Shown: positions 18,424 through 25,411 of the stretch, in pieces
Layout of the letters: each line of letters begins with the position of its first letter
Position numbering within the stretch: position 1 is the first letter of the stretch
Source of the DNA: an uncultured Lentisphaerota bacterium
GTDB taxonomy: Bacteria; Verrucomicrobiota; Kiritimatiellia; CAIQIC01
Direction: 5' to 3'
Length of the DNA: 32,673 bases
Assembly (NCBI GenBank): GCA_903912445.1
Contig: CAIWHP010000139.1
Location: 1 to 32,673 of the forward strand
Notes under the pieces: model-generated
The model's database searches: none
What the model saw: only the letters and a program-made list of their open reading frames with translations
Told to the model about the DNA's origin: nothing
Program-made: the position numbers and the translations under genes

Positions 18424-20144
18424 ATTCAAACCGTCCCACCATATCGCCCCAAGACCTGGAGAAATACTCCTCGGCACTGACGCTCTCCGACATGGAGATC
18501 TTCATCTACCCGGAGCTGCTCTTCAGCCTGGTGCTGGCGAACATCATGTCGCCGAAATTGTGGGCGTGGCGCGATGATCCGTGGTTTGCGGGGCTGCACA
18601 AGATGACGCCCTACCGCCGCATCCTGCGCCTCAAGCAGTTCATCATCGACCACTACACGTTCAACCTCGATCTCGACACGTGGGGGCTGACGACCAAGGA
18701 GCGGGAGATGGCGCGCTTCCGCGGCCAGCTCGACGAGCCCGCGCTTGCGCAGAGCAACGCGCTCTTCGGCTACGAGGGGGACAAGTATTACTTCGACCTC
18801 GATATCCGCAAGCACTTCGGCCTCGACAAGTACACCAGCAGTGTCATCCCGTATTGGAAGACGGAGACCATCGAGGCGATGGATGCCTTTCGCTTCAAGG
18901 AAGGCTATCCGCACGGCGCGGGCGAATGCGTCTCGCTGTCGACGCTCTACGCGGCGGCGATGTTCGTCGTCTGCGGCATTCCGCTGGAGGACATCTTCCT
19001 GCTGGCGACGCCGCTGCATTCGCAGAACTACATCCTCGTCAACGAGGGGGTGCTGACCAACAACCGCCGGCTCGTGACCAAGAACATGTGGTTCAATGGC
19101 ACCGAGCTGACCGACAAGGCCCAGCGCGCGCTGCGCCACGAGCAGGTCACCGTCGTCAGCCACATCAGCGGCCACGTCCACTGTCTCTTTCCCGAGACCA
19201 CGATCGATCCGAAGGCCTATCACCGCTTCGAACAACACCTGCGGAAGTTCCTGACCACCGACATCACGATGGAGATCCTGCTGAACTTCCTGCGGCAGTA
19301 TTCCAGCCTGCAGAGCTGTTTCCAGCTACGGCACGACCTCAACGGCCATGCGCACTACATCCCGGTCGAGAAGGTCTATGCCTACGAGCACGCCAGCACG
19401 TTCAAGATCAGCGACGACACGCGCTCGAAGCTGCTCGACGAGTTGGACGAGGACGAGTTCTTCCCGGCGCCGATGGAGAACCGGATCCTGCTGAACAAGT
19501 TCGACGAATTCTTCAAGCAGTACCGCGTCAACCTCGACAAGCCCGAACAGGTCGAACGCCTGATGGCCGAGATGGAATGCAACTGCACGCGCAACCGCAT
19601 GGCGGTGCAGGAGCTGCTTTCCTTTGCCCGCCTCGAGCCGCGTCTGCCCGGGCTCGGCGGCAAGCAGCACATCCTCAACACGGCGCATATCGCGCTCGCC
19701 CCCACGATGCCGCGCGAGGAAATCATCGCGCATCTTGCCAGCCTGCGCGCCGAGCTGCCCGTCGCCGACCTCGCCTTCTACGCCTACCGCGACCTCGCGA
19801 AATGCGATGCCGCGCCGTTCCTCAAGGCCGCGCTGGAGCGCAGCCCGGTCTCGATCAAGGGCGCGGAGCCGCTCGGCGATGACGACCTGATCCAGCTCGC
19901 GGAAAAGCTGCCGGACGAGTCCATCTATGACGGTGCGCGCCTCGCCCAACCCGACGAGGTCTGGAACTACCGCCGCGGCGACGGCCTCGAACGCGCGCTG
20001 CTGCTCGCCAACATCTGGAAAGCACGCCATCCTGCGGACGCGCTCGTGCTCGCGTCCGAGGGCGCGGTGGTCACGCTGAAAATCGGCGTGCGCGCGGTGC
20101 GCTGGCCCACGGCCAAGGCGATCACGCTCAATGTGACCCTGTAA
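18420..20144 (+). CDS. Protein of unknown function with transglutaminase-like Cys/His pattern
   Basis: 574 residues, no signal peptide. I do not recognise a named family. Residues 160-210 read like a transglutaminase/papain-like core: GECVSLSTLYAAAMFVV (Cys170 at the start of a long hydrophobic helix) and, 30 residues later, LLATPLHSQNYILVNEG (His200 on a strand, with polar N203/N208/E209). The rest is largely helical and charged. The C-terminal ~180 residues contain PDESIYDGARLAQPDEVWNYRRGDGLERALLLANIWKA, a region that looks separate from the core. The start at 18420 overlaps the stop of the antitoxin-like remnant and has no Shine-Dalgarno sequence; the protein looks intact. A cysteine peptidase or transglutaminase-like role is inference from the motif only. 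Confidence 0.75.
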   Translation: MNSNRPTISPQDLEKYSSALTLSDMEIFIYPELLFSLVLANIMSPKLWAWRDDPWFAGLHKMTPYRRILRLKQFIIDHYTFNLDLDTWGLTTKEREMARFRGQLDEPALAQSNALFGYEGDKYYFDLDIRKHFGLDKYTSSVIPYWKTETIEAMDAFRFKEGYPHGAGECVSLSTLYAAAMFVVCGIPLEDIFLLATPLHSQNYILVNEGVLTNNRRLVTKNMWFNGTELTDKAQRALRHEQVTVVSHISGHVHCLFPETTIDPKAYHRFEQHLRKFLTTDITMEILLNFLRQYSSLQSCFQLRHDLNGHAHYIPVEKVYAYEHASTFKISDDTRSKLLDELDEDEFFPAPMENRILLNKFDEFFKQYRVNLDKPEQVERLMAEMECNCTRNRMAVQELLSFARLEPRLPGLGGKQHILNTAHIALAPTMPREEIIAHLASLRAELPVADLAFYAYRDLAKCDAAPFLKAALERSPVSIKGAEPLGDDDLIQLAEKLPDESIYDGARLAQPDEVWNYRRGDGLERALLLANIWKARHPADALVLASEGAVVTLKIGVRAVRWPTAKAITLNVTL

Positions 20145-20151
20145 CCCGCGC

Positions 20152-20180
20152 TTGCTTCAGTTCGGGCGCTTTGCCAAGCT
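20152..20180 (+). promoter_or_regulatory. Candidate promoter of the DUF1080 gene (leaderless type)
   Basis: TTGCTT (20152-20157), a 17-bp spacer and CAAGCT (20175-20180), then six bases to the ATG at 20187. The -10 is weak, but the geometry matches the other candidate leaderless starts. No Shine-Dalgarno sequence is present. Confidence 0.35.
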
Positions 20181-20186
20181 GCGCCC

Positions 20187-20876
20187 ATGAACACCATCAA
20201 CTGTTCCGCATGGTCGCGCCGCCGGGCCTTCACGGTCGCCGCGTTGTTGCTCGCCGGTTCCGTCTGGAGCCCGGCGGCCCCCAAGAGCCATCCCGACACC
20301 ACCGGCTGGAAAGATCTCTTTGCGGCCGACCTCTCCAACGCCATTACCAAGCCCGGTGACTGGGCCGTGGAGAACGGCGTGCTGGTCGCCAAGACGCACG
20401 ACACCATCTGGACGAAGGATGCCTACGACAATTTCATCCTCGACCTCGAATTCAAGGTCGCCAAGGAATCCAACAGCGGCGTCTTCCTGCGCGCCGGCAA
20501 CATCAAGGACGTGCTCTCCGCACTCGAGGTGCAGGTGCACGAGTCGCAGGACGGCGCGCTCTACGGCATGGTCGGCGCGATCTACAACGCGCAGCCGCCC
20601 GCGAAGCCGATGCAGAAGCCGGTGGGCGAGTGGAACCATTTCACGATCACCTGCCAGGACAGCCACGTGGCGTTGGTCTTCAACGGCGAGGAAGTGTTCA
20701 ACGTGGACCTGAACGACTGGAAGGAAGCCCACAAGAACCCGGACGGCACGAAGAACAAGTTCGCCAAGGCGCTGAAGGACTTCGCGCGCAAGGGCCAGCT
20801 CGGCCTGCAAGGCCTGCACGGCAAGGCGCAGGCGCCCGTCTGGTATCGGAACCTCAAGATCAAAGAGCTGAAGTAA
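20187..20876 (+). CDS. Secreted DUF1080 protein (3-keto-disaccharide hydrolase domain)
   Basis: 229 residues. The N-terminal MNTINCSAWSRRRAFTVAALLLAGS is an export signal, possibly Tat-like because of RRRAF, though a Sec signal is equally possible. The body is one DUF1080 jelly-roll: GWKDLFAADLSNAITKPGDWAVENGVLVAK, IWTKDAYDNFILDLEFKVAKESNSGVFLR and the final APVWYRNLKIKEL strand are hallmarks. Characterised members hydrolyse 3-keto-glycosides made by Gfo/Idh/MocA-type dehydrogenases. The Tat-exported oxidoreductase at 13850-15382 could be a partner, but it is about 5 kb away in another transcription unit. Confidence 0.88.
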   Translation: MNTINCSAWSRRRAFTVAALLLAGSVWSPAAPKSHPDTTGWKDLFAADLSNAITKPGDWAVENGVLVAKTHDTIWTKDAYDNFILDLEFKVAKESNSGVFLRAGNIKDVLSALEVQVHESQDGALYGMVGAIYNAQPPAKPMQKPVGEWNHFTITCQDSHVALVFNGEEVFNVDLNDWKEAHKNPDGTKNKFAKALKDFARKGQLGLQGLHGKAQAPVWYRNLKIKELK

Positions 20877-20903
20877 GCTTCCCGGCGGGTTGCGCAACGC
20901 GGG

Positions 20904-20952
20904 TTTTCCAAGCTTTGGAAAATCCGCGTTTTCTTTTTCCAAGGTTTGGGAA
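20904..20952. repeat. Paired palindromic repeat, copy C
   Basis: TTTTCCAAGCTTTGGAAAA (20904-20922, centre 20913) and TTCCAAGGTTTGGGAA (centre 20944) are 31 bp apart. The spacer holds TCCGCG and then a T-tract. It abuts the truncated end of the GNAT remnant. The first hairpin might also help to terminate the DUF1080 transcript. Confidence 0.85.
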
Positions 20953-20963
20953 GGCCGCCGCCG

Positions 20964-21130
20964 GCATACAGCAGCCGGGGTCTTGGTCCTCATAGACCCG
21001 GCAGAACAGCAGCCGGCCCGGTGGTGAAGATCTTCGACCGCCCGTGCGTTTCGCACCAGAAGTTCGTGGACAGATGGATCAGCGCCGCCACCGCTGGCCA
21101 ATCCGCCCGCAGCGTAGTTCGCAGTTTCAA
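20964..21130 (-). pseudogene. Broken GNAT-family acetyltransferase fragment
   Basis: Reading the minus strand from about 21130, one frame gives LRADWPAVAALIHLSTNFW, CETHGRSKIFTTGP and then a stop. The frame shifted by one base at the same place continues RLLFCRVYEDQDPGCC. Together these reproduce, to my memory, the N-terminal region of GNAT acetyltransferases (ADWPAVAALI, HGRxxIFxxGP, LFCRVYEALDPGCC). The frame break lies in GGGCCGGCTGCTG (about 21016-21028). There is no ATG at the 5' end (a TTG at 21130 is the nearest), and the fragment ends at palindrome pair C. The acetyl-CoA-binding core is missing, so it is a decayed gene. Confidence 0.6.
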
Positions 21131-21145
21131 TTAAATGCCTTTGTT

Positions 21146-21167
21146 GGAGGGCGGCGTGTCACGCCGC
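21146..21167 (+). repeat. REP-like hairpin with GGAG foot
   Basis: GGAG (21146-21149), G, then GCGGCGTG-T-CACGCCGC (21151-21167), a perfect inverted repeat with 8-base arms and a one-base centre. It shares the TGGAGGGC head with the element at 5131-5154. It lies downstream of argH. Confidence 0.55.
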
Positions 21168-21226
21168 AGGCTTTACCCTCAGTTTGTTGGCACAGCTGCG
21201 TTGCGATTATCCAATCGGGCGCAAAT

Positions 21227-22618
21227 TTAATTCGCCATCGGCCACTTCGTGCCGAGCAGCTGGGACAGCGCGGCGTGGAACTCGGCGCGCTCGTCGCTGA
21301 CGAGCTCGGCGATGGCGATGATGCGGGCGGTGGTGCCGTCGAAGTTGAGGCCGGCGGGCGCGCCGAGGTGCGTCTTCTTGGCGATGGCGGCGACGGGATC
21401 CATGTTCTGGAGCTCGTCGAGGTGCGCCTTGACGTGGTGGTAGGCGTCGCGGAAGGGCATGCCGCCGGCGACGAGCTCGAGCGCACGGTCGGTGGCGAAC
21501 ACGTCGGGCGTAAAGCCCTTGAGCAGCGCGTCGCGGTTGACCTCCAGCCCGGCGATCAGCGGTGTGAGGATGTTGAGGGTGGCGCGGGTCATGGACAGCC
21601 CCTCCATGAAGGGCTCCTTGGCGTCCTGCAGGTCGCGGTTGTAGCCCGAGGGCGCGGAGCGGACGATGTCGAGCACGGCGATCTGGCAGGCGGTGACCCG
21701 CGCGGCGCGCGAGCGGACGAGCTCGAGCACGTCGGGGTTCTTCTTCTGCGGCATGATGCTGCTGCCGGTGCAGAACGCGGCGGGCAGCGCGAAGTAGCCG
21801 AACTCCGGCATCGTGAACAGAACGAGATCCTGCGCCAGCCGCGAGAGCGTGAGCATCACCTGCGTCAGCGCGCCGAGGATGACACTCTCCAGCTTGCCGC
21901 GGCTGTTGATCGCCTGCAGCACGTTGCCGACCGGGCGGCTGAAGGCGAGCAGGTCGGAGACGAGCTGGCGGTCGATCGGGAGCGGCACGCCGTAGCTGGC
22001 GGCGGCGCCGAGCGGGCACTGGTCGTTGAGCTGGTAGGCGGCGAGCACGAGCGCGGCGTCGTCGAGCAATGCCGCGGCGTGGGCGTCGGCCCAGAGCCCG
22101 ACGCTGCTGGGCATCGCGGGTTGCAGGTGTGTGCGGCCGACCATGGGCACCTCGGCGTGGCGGCGCGCGAAGGCGTCCAGCGCACCCGCGAGCGAGGCGA
22201 CTTCTGCGAGGACGCCCAGCAGCTCTTCCTTGGCGAACAGGCGCAGGTCCACCGCCACCTGGTCGTTGCGGCTCCGGCACGTATGGACTTTCTTGCCGAG
22301 GTCGCCGAGCTTCGCGGTCAGGTTCCGCTCCACGGCGAGATGGACGTCCTGGTCCTCCAGCGTGATCGCAAACTTTCCGGCCTGCGCGCGGCGGAGGATG
22401 GCGACGAGTTCGGCGATGACCTGCTTCGCGTCGGTCTGCGCCAGCACGCGGCACTCCTTGGGCATGCGCGCAAGCATGGTGACGTGCGCCGCGGTGCCGA
22501 GGCAGTCGGCGGCGATCAGGTGGCGGTCGAGCTCCACGTCACGGCCCGCGGTATAGGCGAGCACCGCGGTATCCACGACGCCGACGGTGGTTTTGGACTG
22601 CGAAATATTTTTGGGCAT
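21227..22618 (-). CDS. argH: Argininosuccinate lyase
   Basis: 463 residues from the ATG at 22618, chosen for its Shine-Dalgarno AGGAG; open frame upstream has no family similarity. It splits argininosuccinate to arginine and fumarate, the last step of arginine synthesis. Visible family features are CRSRNDQ (114-120), GRTHLQPA with the general acid/base His (161-168) and the flexible signature loop GSSIMPQKKNP (285-295, with the catalytic Ser). The N-terminus (VGVVDTAVLAYTAGRDVELDRHLIAAD) is slightly unlike the common WGGRF beginning but is full length. A PTS-IIA-like gene lies 68 bases upstream on the same strand and may be cotranscribed. Confidence 0.93.
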   Translation of the reverse strand: MPKNISQSKTTVGVVDTAVLAYTAGRDVELDRHLIAADCLGTAAHVTMLARMPKECRVLAQTDAKQVIAELVAILRRAQAGKFAITLEDQDVHLAVERNLTAKLGDLGKKVHTCRSRNDQVAVDLRLFAKEELLGVLAEVASLAGALDAFARRHAEVPMVGRTHLQPAMPSSVGLWADAHAAALLDDAALVLAAYQLNDQCPLGAAASYGVPLPIDRQLVSDLLAFSRPVGNVLQAINSRGKLESVILGALTQVMLTLSRLAQDLVLFTMPEFGYFALPAAFCTGSSIMPQKKNPDVLELVRSRAARVTACQIAVLDIVRSAPSGYNRDLQDAKEPFMEGLSMTRATLNILTPLIAGLEVNRDALLKGFTPDVFATDRALELVAGGMPFRDAYHHVKAHLDELQNMDPVAAIAKKTHLGAPAGLNFDGTTARIIAIAELVSDERAEFHAALSQLLGTKWPMAN

Positions 22619-22686
22619 GCTGGTTCTCCTGCGCTGTTTGGCGGGTGAGCCTAGGATAACGGGCGGCGGAGTCAAGCGCGGAGCAA

Positions 22687-23175
22687 TCAGCAGCGCAACG
22701 TGGCCATGACGCGGATGAAGTCCGCGGCGTCGGTCGCCGCCAGCAGGCGCTCGCGGTTCGCGGCGCGGTTGAGCATGCGGGCCAGACCCACGACGAGCTG
22801 GTGATAGCGCGTGAGCTCGCGTTGCGGCGTGCCGATCATGAACAGCAGGTGGACCGGCTTCCCGTCGGGTGCGTCGTAGTCAATGCCCGCGGTGCTGCGG
22901 CCGACCGCGATCACGATGTCGTCGCACAGGTCGGTCCGCGCGTGGGGCATTGCCAGGCCGTTGCCCAGCGCGGTGTTGGTGACGCGTTCGCGTGCCAGCA
23001 GCTCGCGGAAGAAGGCCTCCGGACGTGCGAGCGCGGGATGGTGCCGCAAGCTCGTGACCAGCTCGCGCAAGGCGGGAAGCTTTTCCTGTGCCTGCAGGTT
23101 CAGGCAGATCTGGTCTGGTTGCAGCAGGGCGGCAAGCTGCGCCGGAACCAACGGTAATTTTTGATCGTCCTGCAT
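22687..23175 (-). CDS. PTS EIIA-type / PtsN-like phosphocarrier protein
   Basis: 162 residues forming a single EIIA (fructose/mannitol type 2) domain. The phosphorylated histidine is predicted at H78 in NGLAMPHAR, preceded by FFRELLARERVTNTALG, the standard lead-in. The C-terminal helix (VVGLARMLNRAANRERLL) is also typical. With no EIIB/EIIC partner nearby, a regulatory PtsN-like role is more likely than sugar transport, though the window has no rpoN or hpr to confirm it. The ATG at 23175 has GGGGAG only a few bases upstream. Confidence 0.85.
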   Translation of the reverse strand: MQDDQKLPLVPAQLAALLQPDQICLNLQAQEKLPALRELVTSLRHHPALARPEAFFRELLARERVTNTALGNGLAMPHARTDLCDDIVIAVGRSTAGIDYDAPDGKPVHLLFMIGTPQRELTRYHQLVVGLARMLNRAANRERLLAATDAADFIRVMATLRC

Positions 23176-23223
23176 TTCTCCCCAACCCTCGCGATGGGCG
23201 AAACTAACCCACCCGCCATTTAA

Positions 23224-23442
23224 TTACCAGCGCCGACCGCCGGCGCCACTACGGGCAGAAACCAAGCTGCGGCGATACGACAAGGAGCTGGTAGAGCCAA
23301 GGAAAGCCAACGCAACAGATTCTGCAGGCCATCCACGGAGCAAAGCTAGCATCAGCAAGGCAAGGATGGCCACCACAAGGCCAAGCCGGCGGCTCAGTAA
23401 CCGGCCGTCCAAGTCCGTAACCTGCGGGGTGCTCCTGGCCAT
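23224..23442 (-). CDS. Possible small membrane protein
   Basis: A 72-residue open frame with a single strongly hydrophobic segment (LGLVVAILALLMLALL, about 21-36) between an N-terminal DLDGRLLSRR and a basic Ser/Arg-rich tail. The form is reminiscent of small holin-like or phage-type membrane proteins, but I cannot name a family. An AT-rich -10-like TATAAA lies about 23 bases upstream of the ATG. No strong Shine-Dalgarno sequence is visible. It may be real or chance. Confidence 0.35.
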   Translation of the reverse strand: MARSTPQVTDLDGRLLSRRLGLVVAILALLMLALLRGWPAESVALAFLGSTSSLSYRRSLVSARSGAGGRRW

Positions 23443-23465
23443 GCGCCGGAAGAACCCCGTATTTA

Positions 23466-23471
23466 TTTATA
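23466..23471 (-). promoter_or_regulatory. Candidate -10 box of the small membrane ORF
   Basis: TATAAA on the minus strand in an AT-rich patch (23461-23471), unusual in this GC-rich DNA and 23 bases upstream of the ORF at 23442. No convincing -35 is seen. Confidence 0.3.
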
Positions 23472-23560
23472 CAGTGCGACGTCGTGCGGGTGGGTGGGGG
23501 GCGCCCGTCCAACAGGTGCTTCTGAGGAAGCCTTGGGCTCCACCGCAGTGCGGCGAATGC

Positions 23561-24787
23561 TCAGGCCTGCCAACGGCGGAGGCGCCGCCAGGCGAGGAGG
23601 CCGGAACCCAAGAGCGCAAGGAAAGCCACCGTGCCGGGTTCCGGCACCCCGGTCAGCGTCAATGAATAGAGCGACCCGGCTCCGCCGTCGCCGCCGGTAC
23701 CGATCGCGCCATAGAGCACCGAGCCATCGGGTGACAGGGTCAGATCGCTGGAGGCATGTCCGGTGACGAAGGAGTGGAGGTTGGTGAAATCGGAACCATC
23801 GGTCTTGACGGCATAGATGATGCCCCTTTCCCATAGACCGCCGGAATAGGTCGCCCCGTAGAGCGTCGAGCCATCGGGTGACAGCGTCAGGGAGGTGGTG
23901 GGGTTTTCCCCGCCCATGACACCGGTGAAGGACCAGAGGTTGGTGAACCCGGAACCGTCGGTGTTCAACGAAAAGACGCAGCCCTTGTCGTGGGCGCCGC
24001 TGAGATACGTCACGCCATAGAGCTTGGACGTGGTCGGCGACAGCGTCAACGATGCGGTGGGGAGTTCCACCGGACTGAAACTATGCAGGTTGGTGAAGTT
24101 GTTGCCGTCGGTGCCAATGGAAAAAATATTGCCATTGCTGGAACTGCCGCCGATCGAGGTCATGCCATAGAGCGTCGAGCCCGCCAGGACGGGTGAGCCC
24201 AAGGGTTGATTGCCGTCGGTGCTGTTGCCGAGGTTGAAATCGCGCAGGACGGAATAGGTGGTGCCGTTGGTATCGAGGGAGAAAATCTTCCCGCGTGCGG
24301 TGGCGCTGGTGTCCTGTCCCATCCCATAGAGGGTGGAGCCGGCTATCGGCATCTGGCACTGCACCGTCGTCAGGGCGAGATTGTAGTAGCTGGGCAGGAT
24401 GGTGTAGCCCGAGCCATCCACCTGGAGCGAATAGGCGACGCCATCGCCGCCCGATCCCGGATGGTTGGCGCCGCCGTACAACGTCAGGCCATAGAGCGTG
24501 GACCCGGAGAGGGTCAACCCGCTGGAGGGACGCATCCCGTCGTTCACGCCGCCGGCAAACATATGCAGGTTCGTGTATCCGGTGCCGTCCGTCTGGACCG
24601 CAAAGACGGTGCCATTAAAATAGGAGGCCACCCCGTACAGCGTCGAGCCGGAGAGCACCAGGTTGCCAAACGGATTGGCGCCATCGACGGCGTTGGAAAA
24701 GCTGTGCAGCGTCGTGAACTGGGCACGAGCTGTGCCGCCCGCCACCACGCACAAGGCCAGCGTCAGAATCCGTGCAACTCTTTTCAT
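23561..24787 (-). CDS. Choice-of-anchor GloVer-type tandem-repeat protein with PEP-CTERM tail
   Basis: 408 residues from the ATG at 24787, which begins a signal peptide (MKRVARILTLALCVVAGGTARAQ). An ATG eight codons earlier is possible. The body has seven repeats marked by S-x-LYG (such as GSTLYGMTSIGG) followed by IFS-x-x-TDG and FTNLHSF. These fit the TIGR03803 'GloVer' repeats and probably form a beta-propeller-like fold. The C-terminus is a PEP-CTERM sorting signal: VPEPG, a hydrophobic helix (TVAFLALLGSGLLAW) and an arginine-rich end (RRLRRW). In known systems such proteins are cut and anchored by an exosortase; none lies in this window. The ligand is unknown. Confidence 0.9.
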   Translation of the reverse strand: MKRVARILTLALCVVAGGTARAQFTTLHSFSNAVDGANPFGNLVLSGSTLYGVASYFNGTVFAVQTDGTGYTNLHMFAGGVNDGMRPSSGLTLSGSTLYGLTLYGGANHPGSGGDGVAYSLQVDGSGYTILPSYYNLALTTVQCQMPIAGSTLYGMGQDTSATARGKIFSLDTNGTTYSVLRDFNLGNSTDGNQPLGSPVLAGSTLYGMTSIGGSSSNGNIFSIGTDGNNFTNLHSFSPVELPTASLTLSPTTSKLYGVTYLSGAHDKGCVFSLNTDGSGFTNLWSFTGVMGGENPTTSLTLSPDGSTLYGATYSGGLWERGIIYAVKTDGSDFTNLHSFVTGHASSDLTLSPDGSVLYGAIGTGGDGGAGSLYSLTLTGVPEPGTVAFLALLGSGLLAWRRLRRWQA

Positions 24788-24834
24788 CCCTGCAACCCCC
24801 CCATCTCGCACCTGCGGTACAAACGACGCTGAGG

Positions 24835-24864
24835 CTTTTACTTTTTTGCTGAAAAATGTGTCAA
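24835..24864 (-). promoter_or_regulatory. Candidate promoter of the PEP-CTERM gene
   Basis: On the minus strand: TTGACA (24859-24864), an 18-bp spacer and TAAAAG (24835-24840). It lies directly after the stop of the upstream small membrane protein gene and implies a leader of about 40 bases. Confidence 0.5.
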
Positions 24865-24865
24865 G

Positions 24866-25135
24866 TCACTTTTCTTCGACGGTGACCTCGATGCCGCCGA
24901 CCCAGCCGGCGACCACGTTGTAGAGCCAGCAGAACAGCAGCATGAAGAGAAAGCCCACCGTGACCATGATCACCGGCATGAGGATGTAGAAGATGCCCGC
25001 CGCCCGGAGCGGCCCCGTGCAGAAGGCGACCATGAAGATGCCGATGACGGTGTAGAGCAAGGACATCAGCGCATACATCAGCGCCACGACCTTGCTGGTT
25101 TGGATTACCGAGATATGGGTGATCTGCTTTTTCAT
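24866..25135 (-). CDS. Small membrane protein (DUF3566-like)
   Basis: 89 residues with two hydrophobic segments (about 17-42 and 48-76) and the ending CWLYNVVAGWVGGIEVTVEEK. The N-terminal ITHISVIQTSKVVALMYAL and the C-terminal LYN-x-x-A-x-W-x-GGIE pattern are shared with a widespread group of small membrane proteins often labelled DUF3566; that label is from memory. The ATG at 25135 has AAAGGAAA upstream. The function is unknown. The PEP-CTERM gene follows on the same strand but has its own candidate promoter. Confidence 0.75.
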   Translation of the reverse strand: MKKQITHISVIQTSKVVALMYALMSLLYTVIGIFMVAFCTGPLRAAGIFYILMPVIMVTVGFLFMLLFCWLYNVVAGWVGGIEVTVEEK

Positions 25136-25375
25136 CGTGTTTCCTTTCTGCTACGCTGGTTTGGTCTGCTTGGCCCTTTCTTCTGTGGTTGGCCAGTTCG
25201 CATACTTCTTCTCCTTGCTGCTGCGATAAAGGCGATGCTAGAGGGAGGAGGGTGGGGCGACAAGCCAGAATATCGGGCCAAGCGATCCGCAATGATTGGT
25301 CTGAGCGAAAAGCTTCTGCAACATGTTGCTAACGCTCGGAACACAGATGCGATGTTCACAGGCGCGGATAGGGTC

Positions 25376-25404
25376 TTGACAAGCTCCGCGGCGGGGCCTA
25401 TTTC
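25376..25404 (+). promoter_or_regulatory. aroB promoter (leaderless type)
   Basis: A perfect TTGACA (25376-25381), a 17-bp spacer and TATTTC (25399-25404), then only seven bases to the ATG at 25412. No Shine-Dalgarno sequence is present. The transcription start is predicted at the start codon or one base before it. Confidence 0.65.
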
Positions 25405-25411
25405 CTTTTTC

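Larger units (their letters stand above)
20877..21226. other. Intergenic gap with palindrome pair, GNAT remnant and REP-like hairpin
   Basis: A 350-base gap between the DUF1080 stop and the argH stop. It contains the palindromic pair copy C (20904-20952), a broken acetyltransferase fragment on the minus strand (20964-21130) and a REP-like hairpin (21146-21167). Nothing intact is seen. Confidence 0.7.
23176..23560. other. Gap with one doubtful small membrane ORF
   Basis: 385 bases between ptsN and the PEP-CTERM gene. Apart from the small ORF at 23224-23442 and its AT-rich -10 box, no terminator, repeat or RNA gene is clear. Confidence 0.5.

Noticed and set aside
18340-18425. Integron attC-like appearance (AACCGCTGAACAAGGCC) before the 574-residue gene.
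   Set aside because: No matching GTTRRRY core or long imperfect palindrome is found at a proper distance, and no integrase or cassette array is visible.
25100-25411. N-terminal extension of AroB by up to 104 codons.
   Set aside because: The conserved domain begins at the ATG at 25412. The extension translates the promoter region, resembles no AroB N-terminus and would have to be transcribed from farther upstream.
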